A stretch of 64,000 nucleotides of DNA from Clavulina sp. PMI_390 (taxonomy: Eukaryota; Basidiomycota; Agaricomycetes; Cantharellales; Hydnaceae). Below, piece after piece: positions 38,321 to 49,230 of this stretch; within the stretch, counting starts at the first letter, position 1, and every line of letters starts with the position of its first letter. Location of the stretch: NCBI GenBank assembly GCA_015039315.1, contig WIDE01000059.1, positions 67,940 to 131,939 of the forward strand. The letters run 5' to 3'. The notes under the pieces are model-generated. The model made no database searches, was not told the origin of the DNA, and saw only the letters and a list, made by a program, of their open reading frames with translations. The position numbers and the translations under genes were made by a program.

Positions 38321-40465
38321 TCAGACCTCGTGGGTTTGTGAAGCAATCTTGTGCAACGGGATAGCGCCATCTTTGACTGTGTCGAAATAGTCGAAGTCGT
38401 CATGGAGATCATCCGACGCTTCATCATCTCCGTCCTGCGAAACAGTGATGTCGCGTTGGATGTGTACCGTCGTGCCAGGGGCGCGCCTACCGTCACCACT
38501 TGGGCCAATCGAGGTTCGCTTGTAGCTCGAGGCCGTTGGGGGGCGACTCGATCCTTTTTTGTGGTGGCGCCCACGCCCAGCACCGAGGTCGAGCACGCGG
38601 GGTTCGTGTCGAGCCGCCCCCGGCCGGGAATTAACGTGGTGGGAGCTTCGAACACTAGGTAAGGTACCCGAGAAGTCAGTTGGGTGGGCAGTCTCGTGGC
38701 TCGTGAAGGCGGTCGATGGGGTGGTGTATCCACGTAGGTTGAGGATCACTCGGCTAATGAGGGAGGACCCAAGGCCAATTAGAAGGAAAAGTGGCTTGTA
38801 CACTGTTGAGCTCTGGGGGAGTACAGAGATCGTCATCGATTTCCAGGGTCGTAGCGGCGAGGAAAAGCGAAGACGGCATGCAAATCAGTACGGATAAATC
38901 TCCAAGGGCGCGGTAGTCGTACTCACGTTGCCCAAGGTAAACATGACGAGGTTGGCGACTCGCATTGACATAAGCACGATGAACCATAGTAACCCATCCC
39001 TAAGAGTCTTCAGCTGGCTTGAACTGTCTGATAATAAAGCTCATGACCTACATGAGCAAAACTTTCACGAGGCCTGTCCGTTGCAACTTGAAGTATGCTT
39101 TGTTAACGGTCATGCCAAACATGATTATCTCGGCCAGCAGCTACAGAACAACCCATAGTGACCGGCCATGATGAGGGCGAGTTAACGAACGAGGAAGGCA
39201 AAAAGACCCACCGACGGGATCCAAATAGTCCAGTAGTACTTCGGTAATTTTGAGCCGGGTGTGCAAACTTTCAAGTCGAAAATGACTATGAGGTTTTCTG
39301 CAGAACAGTAGCCAGGGAATGAATGTCAGCCGGCGAGTGAAACTGAAGGCTGCGTGTGGACCTCGTACTTGCGATATGAACCAGGTTTGTCACGGACAAT
39401 GAAACGGCAGTGATCGTAGATATGGCTAACAGGATAGCCAAGAAGTATTTGACTTTTCGCTGCCTATCATACATCGCGTGAACCCGAACAGCTATGAGAC
39501 CTATAGACAGTGAATATGGATCAGACTCGAGAAGTCTCCTCCCTAGGGCCGAGACATACAGTTCCACTAACATTGAAATGATATGACATGAGCAACCAGG
39601 ATAGTGGTATGGAAACATTGTCACTCACAGACGCGAAGAGCGGGACGAGGCCGACTCCAGTCGTAATTTCTAGGATTTGGCAGCTGAAGGGCAAGGACAT
39701 TCGTCCATCAGTGACCGACAGTGGTATAAGCGATACTGAGAGCTTACGCCTGCCATAAAGAATTGTTAGTCTGAGTTGCAACAGCAGAAGCCGGTTCATC
39801 GAATTTACCTTGATGCCACATCTCACAAAGCCAGAGGCCGCTATTGCACGACGAAGCATAATGAGACTCCTTCAGAAAGCCGGAGTTGCTCTGACATACC
39901 ACAGAATAATCCACTTTCATGGCGAGGGCGGGAAGATTTGGTATTAGTGTCAAGGATACCATCGATTTGGTGAACTGGGCCTACATTGATACTATCGGCG
40001 TCCAGTAGCGGTTCTGCGTAACAGAAGATCAAGATGTTCAGAGTGGTCCAACAAATTGAAGAGAGAAAGCTGGAGCGCATTAGTGGAAGGACACGTACGA
40101 AAAGAAATAGCGCCTTGACGATGGAGAAGTGGGCGGACCAGATGTACTGAACCTGGGATACAATTTCAGCGTGAGCACCCGTAGGTTACGAGAGCACATG
40201 TACTCACCTCATCTGCAAATGTAAGCGCATAATCGAACACATATATAGCAGTTCCAGCGGCTACGTGGGGAAAGGGACGCCCACAAGGGTCGAATCAAGT
40301 TCAGTTGAAATCCGAGGCGAGGGTGGTGCGTCGAAGTTATGCAAGTCAGTTGCCGTAACATGGGGCCAGGGTAAAGCACCCGACAGCTGTCTCACCGAGG
40401 AAATGACCCGTCGAATCTGTGGCCTGTTGAATCGCGAGCAGAGGTGCGAGCTCAGCAGAGGTCAT
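38321..40465 (-). CDS. DUF6533-type seven-helix membrane protein
   Basis: Member of a large Agaricomycete family of multi-pass membrane proteins with a DUF6533 N-terminal domain; function unknown. The 5' exons are clear: 40396-40465 (MTSAELAPLLAIQQ), 40208-40260 (AGTAIYVFDYALTFADE), 40099-40152 (VQYIWSAHFSIVKALFLF) and about 39993-40013 (NRYWTPI). The series matches the family signature of a helix, DE, a tryptophan-containing amphipathic stretch and NRY. Downstream, LLLLQLRLTILYGRRK and YFLAILLAISTITAVSLSVTNL are further helices, and the last exon (from about 38836 to 38321) carries SSLISRVILNLRG, typical of the family end, plus a charged disordered tail. I could not resolve the middle joins (about 39040-39990) in one frame, so either introns are unusual there or the gene is damaged. 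It is not an STE3 receptor by signature. Confidence 0.65.
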
Positions 40466-42295
40466 CTTGCCTTGGGCGCATCTGGCAAACGGAGCCGGAA
40501 TAGAGGAAAGGAGGCGAACGTTTTAAGGGGGGGTCGCTGTTTTTCTTTCTCCCTATATATCATATGGGTGAACCTTAGTAGCATGGTGAATCGGGCCTCC
40601 CTGGCGAAAATGTCTGGGAATGTCACTCAATTGAATGGATGGTGGGCTTATGTATTGAGGCGGACTCTGTGTGGAGCCCCACTGTCGGTCTCGGAAAATT
40701 ATCCCAAAAGCTCAGTCCGCTTATCTGAATGGGAGTCCGGGGCCGAGAATACATTTGGGATGACGGGGGAATCCACCTTCACAGTTTGTTTCACTCTTGA
40801 CCGCCGTGTTCGATTGTCAAACCAGTCGATTCTTCCTGAGATGAGACCTTCGAGTGGCTGAGACACTAGCAGTGCACAATGCATCGGGTCATCCTACCTC
40901 CAGAGACACTAAGTCTTTCCGGTGCCGCTCGGCGCAGGTGGTCGTTCAATCAGATGGAATATATTATCTCGCAATGCAGCCTATCCTTAACGTGACCGCC
41001 GGAACACCGATCTAATGGAGTCAGACTGTGGGAGCCAGCGCTGAGTTTACCACTGACAGCCATGCTGACAGGCACGGGGCGCGCCTTGGCTGGGCGCCAA
41101 CGTAAGCTTCAACTCTGCATGAACATACTTACACGCTACTAGTTGTAGAAGGGTCTTGAGATAGATGCCTAGGTCTATATACAAAAATACCATAAAACAC
41201 GACCATCTGGTGGTTTTGAATATGGGAATGGGCGAGCCAATTTTTCCCAAAAACCCAAGTGTATCGGCCGCTGCAGAGCCGAGGCCACTTAGTGATGATT
41301 TTCATCCTCCGGCCAGGAACGGAGGCATGTAAACGTAAGTAATTATCTAGCGGGCGTCGCGATCTCGACATAATACTATCTTTTGTATGTGGTGATTGGC
41401 TGCCGTCAGAGTTTGTCCTCGTAGATGGAGGATCCATCGAATGATCTCGTCTCCCATCGCTAGCCACGTTGTTTCTAGGTAAAAGAGTGACAGAAATAGT
41501 GCCGAGTAACGATTTGATCCGTGCAAGTGAGATCTGACTTCTACGCTTGGAACCACATCTTGGATACGCGCTGCATTACGCGGTATCATGCCGCGTTCTG
41601 AGTGGCTTGGCGCAGCAAGGTGGTCCACCAATGAATGGATGGTGAGCATTGAGAACATTATAATTGACTGGAACGTCGAAAATCCATATTCGGGGGCCGC
41701 CCAAGCGTAACCATATTCGACAGCAGTCCCGCACAGATTGGAAATATCGCAGAGCCCTGAAAATTGGCATGCCGTACATCAACGGCCCAAGGGAACACCG
41801 ATAGTGACTTCTAGAAGAGGCTGGCAAAATAGTTGGACGGCTTCCATCGGGAACAGATCATATCAGGTAGCACAAGAGAGAGGAAATCGGTAGGAGCCCT
41901 CACTCAATGTATCTAACCTCTCTCAGACACTGATTGAAGATTGAGCAACACATGAATTCGGAGCAGTCGACCCGCGGTTCTACCGACGCTGTTTCATATT
42001 ATCCCTAAGGATAATGCCGCATAGTTTGAACCGTCAAAGCGGCCTTGAGCCAGAAATAGTGCAGGCAGGCAGAAAGGATGCCAGACACAGCAGTGACAGC
42101 ACTGATTAGACAGCCATGCCTCTTCAGTGCAAGACCATAAAGTGACGTAGAGACTGGCAAAAGCCGATTCATTGGAAGTAGATGTTCTATTGGCGAAAAA
42201 CGAGATGTAGGAACACTCACTTCAGACACATCAAGAACTGCAGGCGCGCATCTTGTTTGGGCTTATGATCGCTTGTTTGACGACTCTTGCTCAGG
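40466..42295. other. Divergent spacer between DUF6533 gene and GLE1
   Basis: About 1.8 kb holding two divergent promoters. Several minus-strand frames of 67-112 codons occur (for example 41129-41467 and 42005-42229), but I could not link them by splice sites or find a domain. They may be relics of another gene. No RNA gene or repeat is seen. Confidence 0.35.
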
Positions 42296-44909
42296 ATGGT
42301 CGGACTCTCTCCCAGCCCTCCTGAGACTCCAACCGAGCCATCATCATCAAAGATGCGCGCCCAAAGTGTCCCACTATCTAGCTCAGTAATGTCGATGAGC
42401 TCATTTTCACCAAGGAAAGGCCAGGCCACCCACCAACTACATCGTTCTACCCCACGTGCCCCTCAGCCCTCGAATCGCTTTGGTCTGAGAGACAGCGACA
42501 CATCTGATTCGTCAGAAGAAGATACAAATACTGAGGGGAACTCTGGATCGGAGCCAGAGGCTTCATCCTCTACTCCAAAACGCGTACTAGCTCGCTCTTC
42601 TGGTCCCACTGGCAACAATGGCCATGATACTCCTCTCCGAAAGAAACTCTCACAAAGATGGTCTGTAGGACCTGGTTCTAGAGGCTCACCATCTCCTTCA
42701 TTGTATGTAATCATGCTTCCGACTAAATACGATATCGTGTGTGCCCGTATCCCTTCTCATGTCCATAATAGAGAGTCTGGCCGCCCACAACGAACGCGAG
42801 AGGAGGAGCGAGAGCAAGAAGAATTCATCCAGGCTGTACGTCTACGAAGACGGCGTGATCCTGTCCAAGAATACGATGAAGCTGCTCGGAAGGAAGCATG
42901 GGTAAGTTAACATCGAGTCATTCCTTGAAATCTGAGAAGCATTCTGAATGTCTGTGGAACATGAAAACCAACCCTGCATTCTTGCGTCGCTTATATTCAC
43001 CCAGCGAGTAGCTCAGGAAGTCAGCATGAATGAATGGGCTGCGATTTCAGCCCTCATGGCCTCGTCCTCCGACCGAGCATCGACACGCATAGCTGAATTG
43101 AATCGAAGGCAAACCGACGAGGTCCAAAGAGCACTTCAGCAGCTATCGATTGTGCAAGCTCAAGAAGAAGATCGTCTCCGTGTTATGCATCGCAACCAAG
43201 ACGCAGATTTGCGCAACGTACGCTTTCTATTTCTTTGTGCAGGAGATGCTCGAAGTTGACATAACGATACGTATTGTGTAACCCGTTTTATCGTAGTCTA
43301 TCGAGGAATCTATCGCGCTGTACGAAGCTGAAATCCGAGCTGCAGAAGAAGCAGAGCGCCTTGCTCGTGAAGCTCAAGAGCGCGCCGAGCGTGAGGCTGC
43401 AGAGGCAGCAGAAGCCGAAGCACGCATCGCGGAGCAAGCGGCGCGTGAGGCTGAGCAGCGCGCGAAGCTCTTAGAGCAGCAACGCAAAGAGGCGGAAGAG
43501 AAGAAGGCGCAGGCTGAGGAGGAGAAGCAACGAGCGATCGAGAAGAAAAAGAAGGAAGCGGCGCAAAAGCAGCGTGACGAAGAGGCGGCAATTCGCAATC
43601 CCAGCTCCTTCACCTTTACTCGTCCGCCAGAGTGGGAGTTGCAGGCCTACCAAGAGCTCCAGAGAGTACGTCTACCCTTCTATGGATGCGCCTGGTCTGC
43701 TGTATTCTGCCGCTATTTGCTCCCTGACACGAGATGTTTCTTCCATCCCATCTTATCTAGAAAATCAAAATCGGGGCTCTTACTCAGGTCAAGGCGACGA
43801 AACTGAATCCAGACTTTGTGCCAGATCCACAAACTAAGAAGATGATCAACAGCGGAAGACGACTCTTTACCCAGAAAATTGGACAGCTCACAAATACTAG
43901 GGAATCCGTCAACCGAGTCGTGAGTATTCAGTTGGTATTCTAGCTTCATCCTCAACGAGTCTAATGCTATCTAATCAACCTGCAACAGGTCTCTGAGATC
44001 CAGGCAGTGTTGACCCCGAACCCCGACGACAGAAACCGTAATATGGCGATTGAGTACGCCCTCCAGCATATTCTCTGCAAGACGATCATTCGTCAAGCCG
44101 AGGTGGAAGTCACGGCGAAACCTTCGACAGCATTCCCTCTTGCTAAGGTTGTTATGCGTTTAGTTGAGCTCCATCCGACAGGACTCGAGAGTATCTTCAT
44201 GTATAACCTGGTGAAGAGGACTGGGCCTTGGGTGATCGCGTGGGTTCCCCCAATGAAGCAGGTGCGTTCGGTCATAGTCATCTCATTCTTCCATGCTTTG
44301 GCCTCATTACGCTGGACACATTCACTGTCTTACTCTTATACTACGTCATGAAACTTGTAGGGTATGACCAATGAAACCTATCGCAGAGAATGCTGGGGTT
44401 ACAAACCTGCTACATCAGACGAAACGTCGACGCAATATATCGACCGCATGGTTGGCCTGCTCACACTCTACGGCGCTCTCCTGCAAACTTCGCCCTCGCC
44501 CGAGTTCATGGCCCAGACACAGAATAACCCCGCGCTGCACTACGCTACCTTCGCCGCATCCACCGTCGTCCCTGGTGTACTGCTCCTCCCGCGCTTGTGG
44601 ACCTGGACTGCGCGAATGTGTAACAGTGCGGAGTTGATGTCGCACCCTGGCGCGGCGCACATCCTCGCGGCTGTTATTGGTACTGCAGGGAACCTCGGCA
44701 TGGCGGTGTATGGTGCACAGTTCCAAAAGATGATGATTTGCCTGATGGAGAAGTGCGAAAAGCCTGAACTACCAGGAGGCGATGAGAGCCCAATTGGCGG
44801 GAAGGAGGGTGGAGAGGGGAAGGCAGGCCGCGTGAGGTTGCTCTTGATGCTCCAAGATTGGCAAAAGGACGGGAAGCTCAACATGGAGGGGCGCGACTTC
44901 GTGGGTTGA
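42296..44909 (+). CDS. GLE1: mRNA export factor Gle1
   Basis: Nuclear pore-associated factor that, with inositol hexakisphosphate, activates the DEAD-box ATPase Dbp5 to release mRNA at the cytoplasmic face. Exons 42296-42702, 42772-42901, 43005-43217, 43297-43665, 43761-43919, 43989-44261 and 44361-44909 keep frame and give 699 residues. The N-terminal part is disordered (Ser-rich with acidic clusters). A long charged helix from about residue 250 (REAQERAEREAAEAAEAEAR) is the known coiled coil. The C-terminal HEAT-like domain shows FTRPPEWELQAYQELQR, KLNPDFVPDPQTKKMINSGR, AVMRLVELHPTGLESIF-like VVMRLVELHPTGLESIF and ECWGYKP. The upstream in-frame TTG is not a start. The acceptor of exon 3 could also be at 43017 in the same frame. 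Confidence 0.9.
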
Positions 44910-45224
44910 GTTAGGTTTCAGTTAGCTCTCTGTAGGCTCTGTGGATTCTTTCTCTAGATTCTCATCTCAGCAGTGTTGTTACTTGTATCATCTATCAGGC
45001 TATCACTATTGAATTTGGTTTTGTTTTCTTGCATGGATCATGGATTTGTCGAGCAAGGCGAGGATGGGCATGCAACACAATATACATGAGGGAGAGGTGT
45101 AGCGTGTGGAGGGGAAGGTGGGACGGAACGGTTAAGAAAGAGGCGGGATGACAAATAGCGCAATTGAAGATAAAACAGACAGGCGAGTCAAAACGAACGA
45201 GGAAAGGAAGCACAAAGGGGAGCT
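44910..45224. other. Convergent 3' spacer of GLE1 and RPL24
   Basis: The two genes converge here, so the spacer holds both 3' untranslated regions. No other feature is seen. Confidence 0.5.
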
Positions 45225-45945
45225 TTAATGACCACCCTTGCCGCCTTTCATCTGCTGCCCGCCAGCTCCCTTCATCTGCTGCTTGCTGACTTTTGGTGCA
45301 CCACCACCAGCGCGAGGAGCAGACGTCTATGAATAAGGGAAGCAAAAACGAAATCAGGGATTGCAGCGTGATCGCGTAAGGATGGAAGTGGGGAAAGAAG
45401 TGGTGTGGACCTCCACGGACCTTAACTTTCTTTGCCTCCTTCTCCTTCTTGACGGTCTTTGCCTTCGAGATGGCGGCGTCACGGGCAGCAGTCCTGGCGG
45501 CAGCAGTCTGCGACCGCTTGGCCATGATGGAAGCCATGTCAGCACCGACGATGCCGCGCTGGTGCTTCACGGTCTTGCGAGAGCGCTTCTTGGCAACCTC
45601 CTCGGAGAGACCCTTCTTGTGCATGCGGCGGTAGAGAACAGTCCATGCGATCTTGCGAGGGTTCTTGCGTTGCAGGAAGAGACGCTCGCTTTTGTGGCCG
45701 GAGAAGCGGAAGACCTGGATAGGTTGCGAAGAATTTGAGATTAGCTCGAATATGCAAGAGATTTATCCGGCTTGACGCACCTTGGAGTCACCGCGGACGA
45801 ACAACCTCCCCTTGGAGGGGTAGATTTTGTAATGCGAGAAGGAATCGATCTCGACCTTCTACTCATACAGCATGCAAAATAGGGAACGGGAGTTATCAGG
45901 ATGACGCCGATCGACGACCAAGAAGTACCAAGGGCTACAGACCAT
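45225..45945 (-). CDS. RPL24: 60S ribosomal protein eL24
   Basis: Structural protein of the large ribosomal subunit. Exons 45943-45945, 45781-45858, 45421-45714 and 45225-45326 give 158 residues, close to the usual 155-157. The conserved head KVEIDSFSHYKIYPSKGRLF is followed by the Cys-less VRGDSKVFRFSGHKSERLF, then NPRKIAWTVLYRRMHKKG and the basic helix with KHQRGIVGADMASIMAKR. The tail is Gly/Lys-rich (GGQQMKGGKGGH). The methionine codon stands alone as a 3-nt coding exon before an 84-bp intron with a weak donor (ATG followed by gtctgt). This is inferred because AAG-GTC, the second codon pair of the family, follows an acceptor directly and no other upstream ATG abuts a GT. Confidence 0.92.
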
Positions 45946-48230
45946 CTATAAATTCGGCGCAAAATAGATTATGGTTGTAGGAGCGATCCAGATCGATGCA
46001 GGATGTCGAAATGCGGCAGAATATAGAAGGGTGCAGATTGGGCATCATACATCCGTTCGGTGTTAATACATCCAGCACACAGTTCATAGTAAGTGGGTCA
46101 ATTTTTGCACATAGATGTGTAGAGAAAGGTCTCAGCATTCCACTGAGAGCAGTTTCGAGACGATATGTCGAAAACACGGCTCTTGAGCGACGCACCTTTG
46201 GAGGGGGGAGTTGGTTAGGAAGTTTTTCCGGATCCGGCGGCGAGTTCCGAATCTCCAAATGAGCGCCGGAACACCTGTTCGCGCATAACCCGCGACCTAC
46301 CAGCCTCCCTAGCCCACATCAGTCAAGTTTTGTTGTGCAGGAAGCCCAAGATATAAACTGTGTCATCCTCCGCCACAGTGCAGGCTGCTCCGTCAAGTTG
46401 GCACAATGCCGCCTCACAACCTTTCCACATTCACTAACTCGACTGAGTTTGAAAGATTCATGACATCAATTTCTTGGTCTGGGGATCTCCATACGATTGA
46501 TACTAATCTGTTTTATGTCCCTAATATTTGATCCGCTCAGCTGGGGGCAGATGACCCAGCTCGTTGTGTCTCCTCACTGGCAAAGCAAGCCCTGCACCAC
46601 GTCTTGGTGTCTTTGCGAATGAATACTCACGAGAACCCTCGTTTCCCGACCTCCAAAATCTTCACAAAATTGCTGATATCTCAAAGTCCACGGTCCTGCA
46701 CCTGGAAGCTCGAAGAAACCTTTCGACGCCGATGGACGCTGCATGAAGCTAGTAAGCTCTCCATATAAGTCCCTGTGCCTCACATCAAAGACGAAAGAGC
46801 CAAGCCGTAAAGTATCTGATCTCCCAAGCTGAAAGTCTCGAGCTCTATAGCATCGGAATGCTCCAATTCGATTTCTCCACCACCGATGAGCAACCTTGTA
46901 AACTTCCTCTGAATCAGTGCAGCCAGGGATTCCTCGCTAAAATCTCTGCCCTTGGTCCTTTCCTGGCAAATATATTTTGCGCTTAGTTCCGTCGGAGGCT
47001 TTATCGTGGTATGGTAAAGATATCTAAATTTCTGTGACGAGCTTTAGTGCATACACACCCACTCAAACCCCAAATATACAGCTATACTTCGGCTAGGCTG
47101 ACTTCCCTCTATCTCCAATTGTTATCCATATCTTTTATCACCATCAAATAATTGGTGTGTGTGCTCTCCAAACAGGGACGGCCAGCACAGACGGCGTGCC
47201 TTGGGCCCCGAATTACTGGACGCTCAATCACAACTATCGCCCTGAGTATCACTATGTCGCTCTGTTTTCGGATGTGGTGATGGTATGATGAGTCCTTGGA
47301 ACTATTCCAGACACAGGGCCAGCCCGACAAGCACGTGTGTCATTCAGCAGGCTGCGCCCATCCCACTTTGGCTCTGCATCTCCTTTCGCCACTCTATCGA
47401 CCTCTCCATACAATAGCCTGAACAAAAGTGTCATTAGGTGGTATCGCGGCCGAGATCAAGGTTACCTCATTTAGGAAGCCAGCACAATAACAACTCTTGT
47501 ACTCCTCCCTTGTATACGATGATAATAAGATATCATGTACACCTAGTGGCGTTAAGCTCGACAGTATGGAAGGCATTCATTTCCCTCCGTCTTGCACGGC
47601 CGCGGCCACGGCCTCCTGTAAGGGTCTCTATACTTAGCTATTGAGAGCGAACTTCTCCCCGATGACAGAGCCGAACAAACTGCCCCTAGGACTGTCAAAC
47701 CCCATCCGCCCTGTCCGCCTTCCGCATGCCAAGAAGGAGAAAAAAAGCTCGCATGACATGTATACCTTGACACGGTCGGTTATGTTGACCTTAGTTGACC
47801 CGCCGTGTGACTCATGATTTGCCCTGGGGTGCGGACATGATGTTCACAACCTTAAAGTCGTTTTCACCCACACGCGTTATCCCGACGCTGTGCGCAGATT
47901 TTCTCCCAACGTCGGTGTCGCTCCGGATTCTCTGGGATGGATCTTGGACCCCCTGATCGCTGTGGACCGCCACAGCTCTCTAAGTCCGCACCCCCCGACC
48001 CTGGCTTCGAGGAGCACAATCTCAATTGAAATACGAGGCGCTTTTTTTAGCAGGGTGAAATTACTGATCGTGGGTATCCAACCGACGTTGAAATGAGCGA
48101 TCCGCTGCGGGACAAGAGAGCGATTTCTCCTCCGCTGTGGCGCCGCACCTTAGACCCTTGCGGCTGATACATCACAGAGCCTCAAACTCCACGCCTTACA
48201 CCCCTACAATGTCCTTGGAGGATGCAGAGG
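45946..48230. other. Gene-poor region upstream of the pheromone gene
   Basis: About 2.3 kb. The first part is the RPL24 promoter and leader. Beyond it I find only short frames without motif or splice partners. I looked for a pheromone receptor or a second short CaaX-ending frame and saw none, though a by-eye scan can miss a 40-codon gene. Confidence 0.4.
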
Positions 48231-48234
48231 GAGG

Positions 48235-48240
48235 TATAAA
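48235..48240 (+). promoter_or_regulatory. TATA box of the pheromone gene
   Basis: A perfect TATAAA lies about 134 bp upstream of the pheromone start codon. A pyrimidine-rich tract with repeated ctcctcact units follows at about 48268-48300, typical of strong fungal transcription start regions. Confidence 0.6.
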
Positions 48241-48373
48241 GAGCCCTCGATCTCTGGGTACGGCATCTCCTCACTCCTCACTCCTCGCAACTCCTCTTCG
48301 ACGCTCTCAAACGTCCTCGGATCCATTACACACCTATCCTCCTCCCCTAACCAAACCTCCTCACCAACTCTAA

Positions 48374-48502
48374 ATGGATTCCATCTTCACCATCATCTTC
48401 GGTGCCTCTGAGCCCACCCCTGTCGAGACTGTTGCGATCGAGGAAGTCGAACTCACTGAGGAAGACAGCTCAAGTGGCAACACTGCATGCGTCATTGCGT
48501 AG
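48374..48502 (+). CDS. Lipopeptide mating-pheromone precursor (CaaX, CVIA)
   Basis: Predicted precursor of a farnesylated mating pheromone that would be secreted and sensed by an STE3-class receptor. The gene has 42 codons. It starts MDSIFTIIFG, has an acidic middle (EEVELTEED) and ends SSSGNTACVIA then stop. This is the standard layout of basidiomycete precursors: a short M-D-rich head, a charged pair that marks the N-terminal cut, a small polar mature peptide and a Cys-aliphatic-aliphatic-X end. The cut is expected near E-E-D, leaving about eight residues plus the modified Cys. Known pheromones usually mature to 9-14 residues, so the exact site is open. A TATA box, pyrimidine-rich leader and downstream intron support a transcribed gene. 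An unrelated CaaX microprotein is the main alternative. Confidence 0.8.
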   Translation: MDSIFTIIFGASEPTPVETVAIEEVELTEEDSSSGNTACVIA

Positions 48503-48504
48503 AG

Positions 48505-48595
48505 GTAAGCATCTCATTCATCTCATTGTCGTCCCATTCTACTTGCCCTACATTACCTCTCCGCTTGATGCTGATATCATCCTTCCCTTTCATAG
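48505..48595 (+). other. Intron in the 3' untranslated region of the pheromone gene
   Basis: A canonical gtaagc donor lies two bases after the stop codon. A branch-like gctgat and a pyrimidine-rich run precede the catag acceptor, giving an intron of 91 bp that leaves the coding frame untouched. The downstream exon, to about 48790, is C- and A-rich, with many cca and aca units, and has no supported frame. Confidence 0.6.
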
Positions 48596-48789
48596 CATCA
48601 TCGTCGATTCGACGACATACCCATCCTCCCATAACAATCCTCTACACGTACTCCTCCACAACGACCACCACACCCACATCCACTATACCCATACCACCTT
48701 ACCCACCACCCCCAACTCCAACGTTGACCACCAACATGCCTGCTTCGTTCAGCAAAATATCCTTATCCTCTTGAATTCGTTCGACCGCA

Positions 48790-49230
48790 CACGCTAATGA
48801 AGAATCAGCCGTGTTGCCCTTTTGTGCCTCCTCGATGTATCCTTCTGGTTAAAATATCCCTCAAATTTTGGGATCATACTGTACTCCCTTATTACTTTCG
48901 TTCCTTGTTCATGTCGTTTTCCTTGGTACTAGGACTCCGATACAATGACGCTCGGTTGTCCTCATCAGAACATAGTAGTACCTTTTACATAGCCAATATA
49001 CCAAATTCCACCTGCCTTGTGCCGCAAATCGTTGGCTTGACCACGCGCGTGGACTTTGGGCGGAGACTCGATCGATCTTGGGATTGCACTAATGCCACGA
49101 GAGATGCCCCACAACGACCACCCTCTCAATCGCCGACAACTCCACCAACAGGCTTGTCGTCAGGTCAACGAGACTCGACACAAACAGCCCACCACACTTG
49201 AAGGTGACTCACGTCCCACACCAACCAGCG
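48790..49230. other. Spacer between pheromone gene and first F-box gene
   Basis: Holds the rest of the pheromone 3' untranslated region and the F-box gene A promoter. The frame at 48797-49201 lacks a motif. A TGACTCA heptamer lies at 49205-49211, 20 bp before the gene A start. Confidence 0.4.

Noticed and set aside
38321..40465. Seven-helix gene as a pheromone receptor (STE3)
   Set aside because: The N-terminal series with FADEVQYIWS and NRYW is the DUF6533 signature; no STE3-type motif is seen.
41047..41467. Minus-strand frames as a second membrane protein
   Set aside because: No helices of the right length, no domain and no splice partners.
42005..42229. 74-codon minus-strand frame beside GLE1
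   Set aside because: Isolated, lies in the GLE1 promoter region and shows no motif.
48402..48797. Overlapping frames of 131 and 95 codons after the pheromone start
   Set aside because: They cross the likely 3' intron and read low-complexity Thr/His/Pro from C- and A-rich untranslated sequence.
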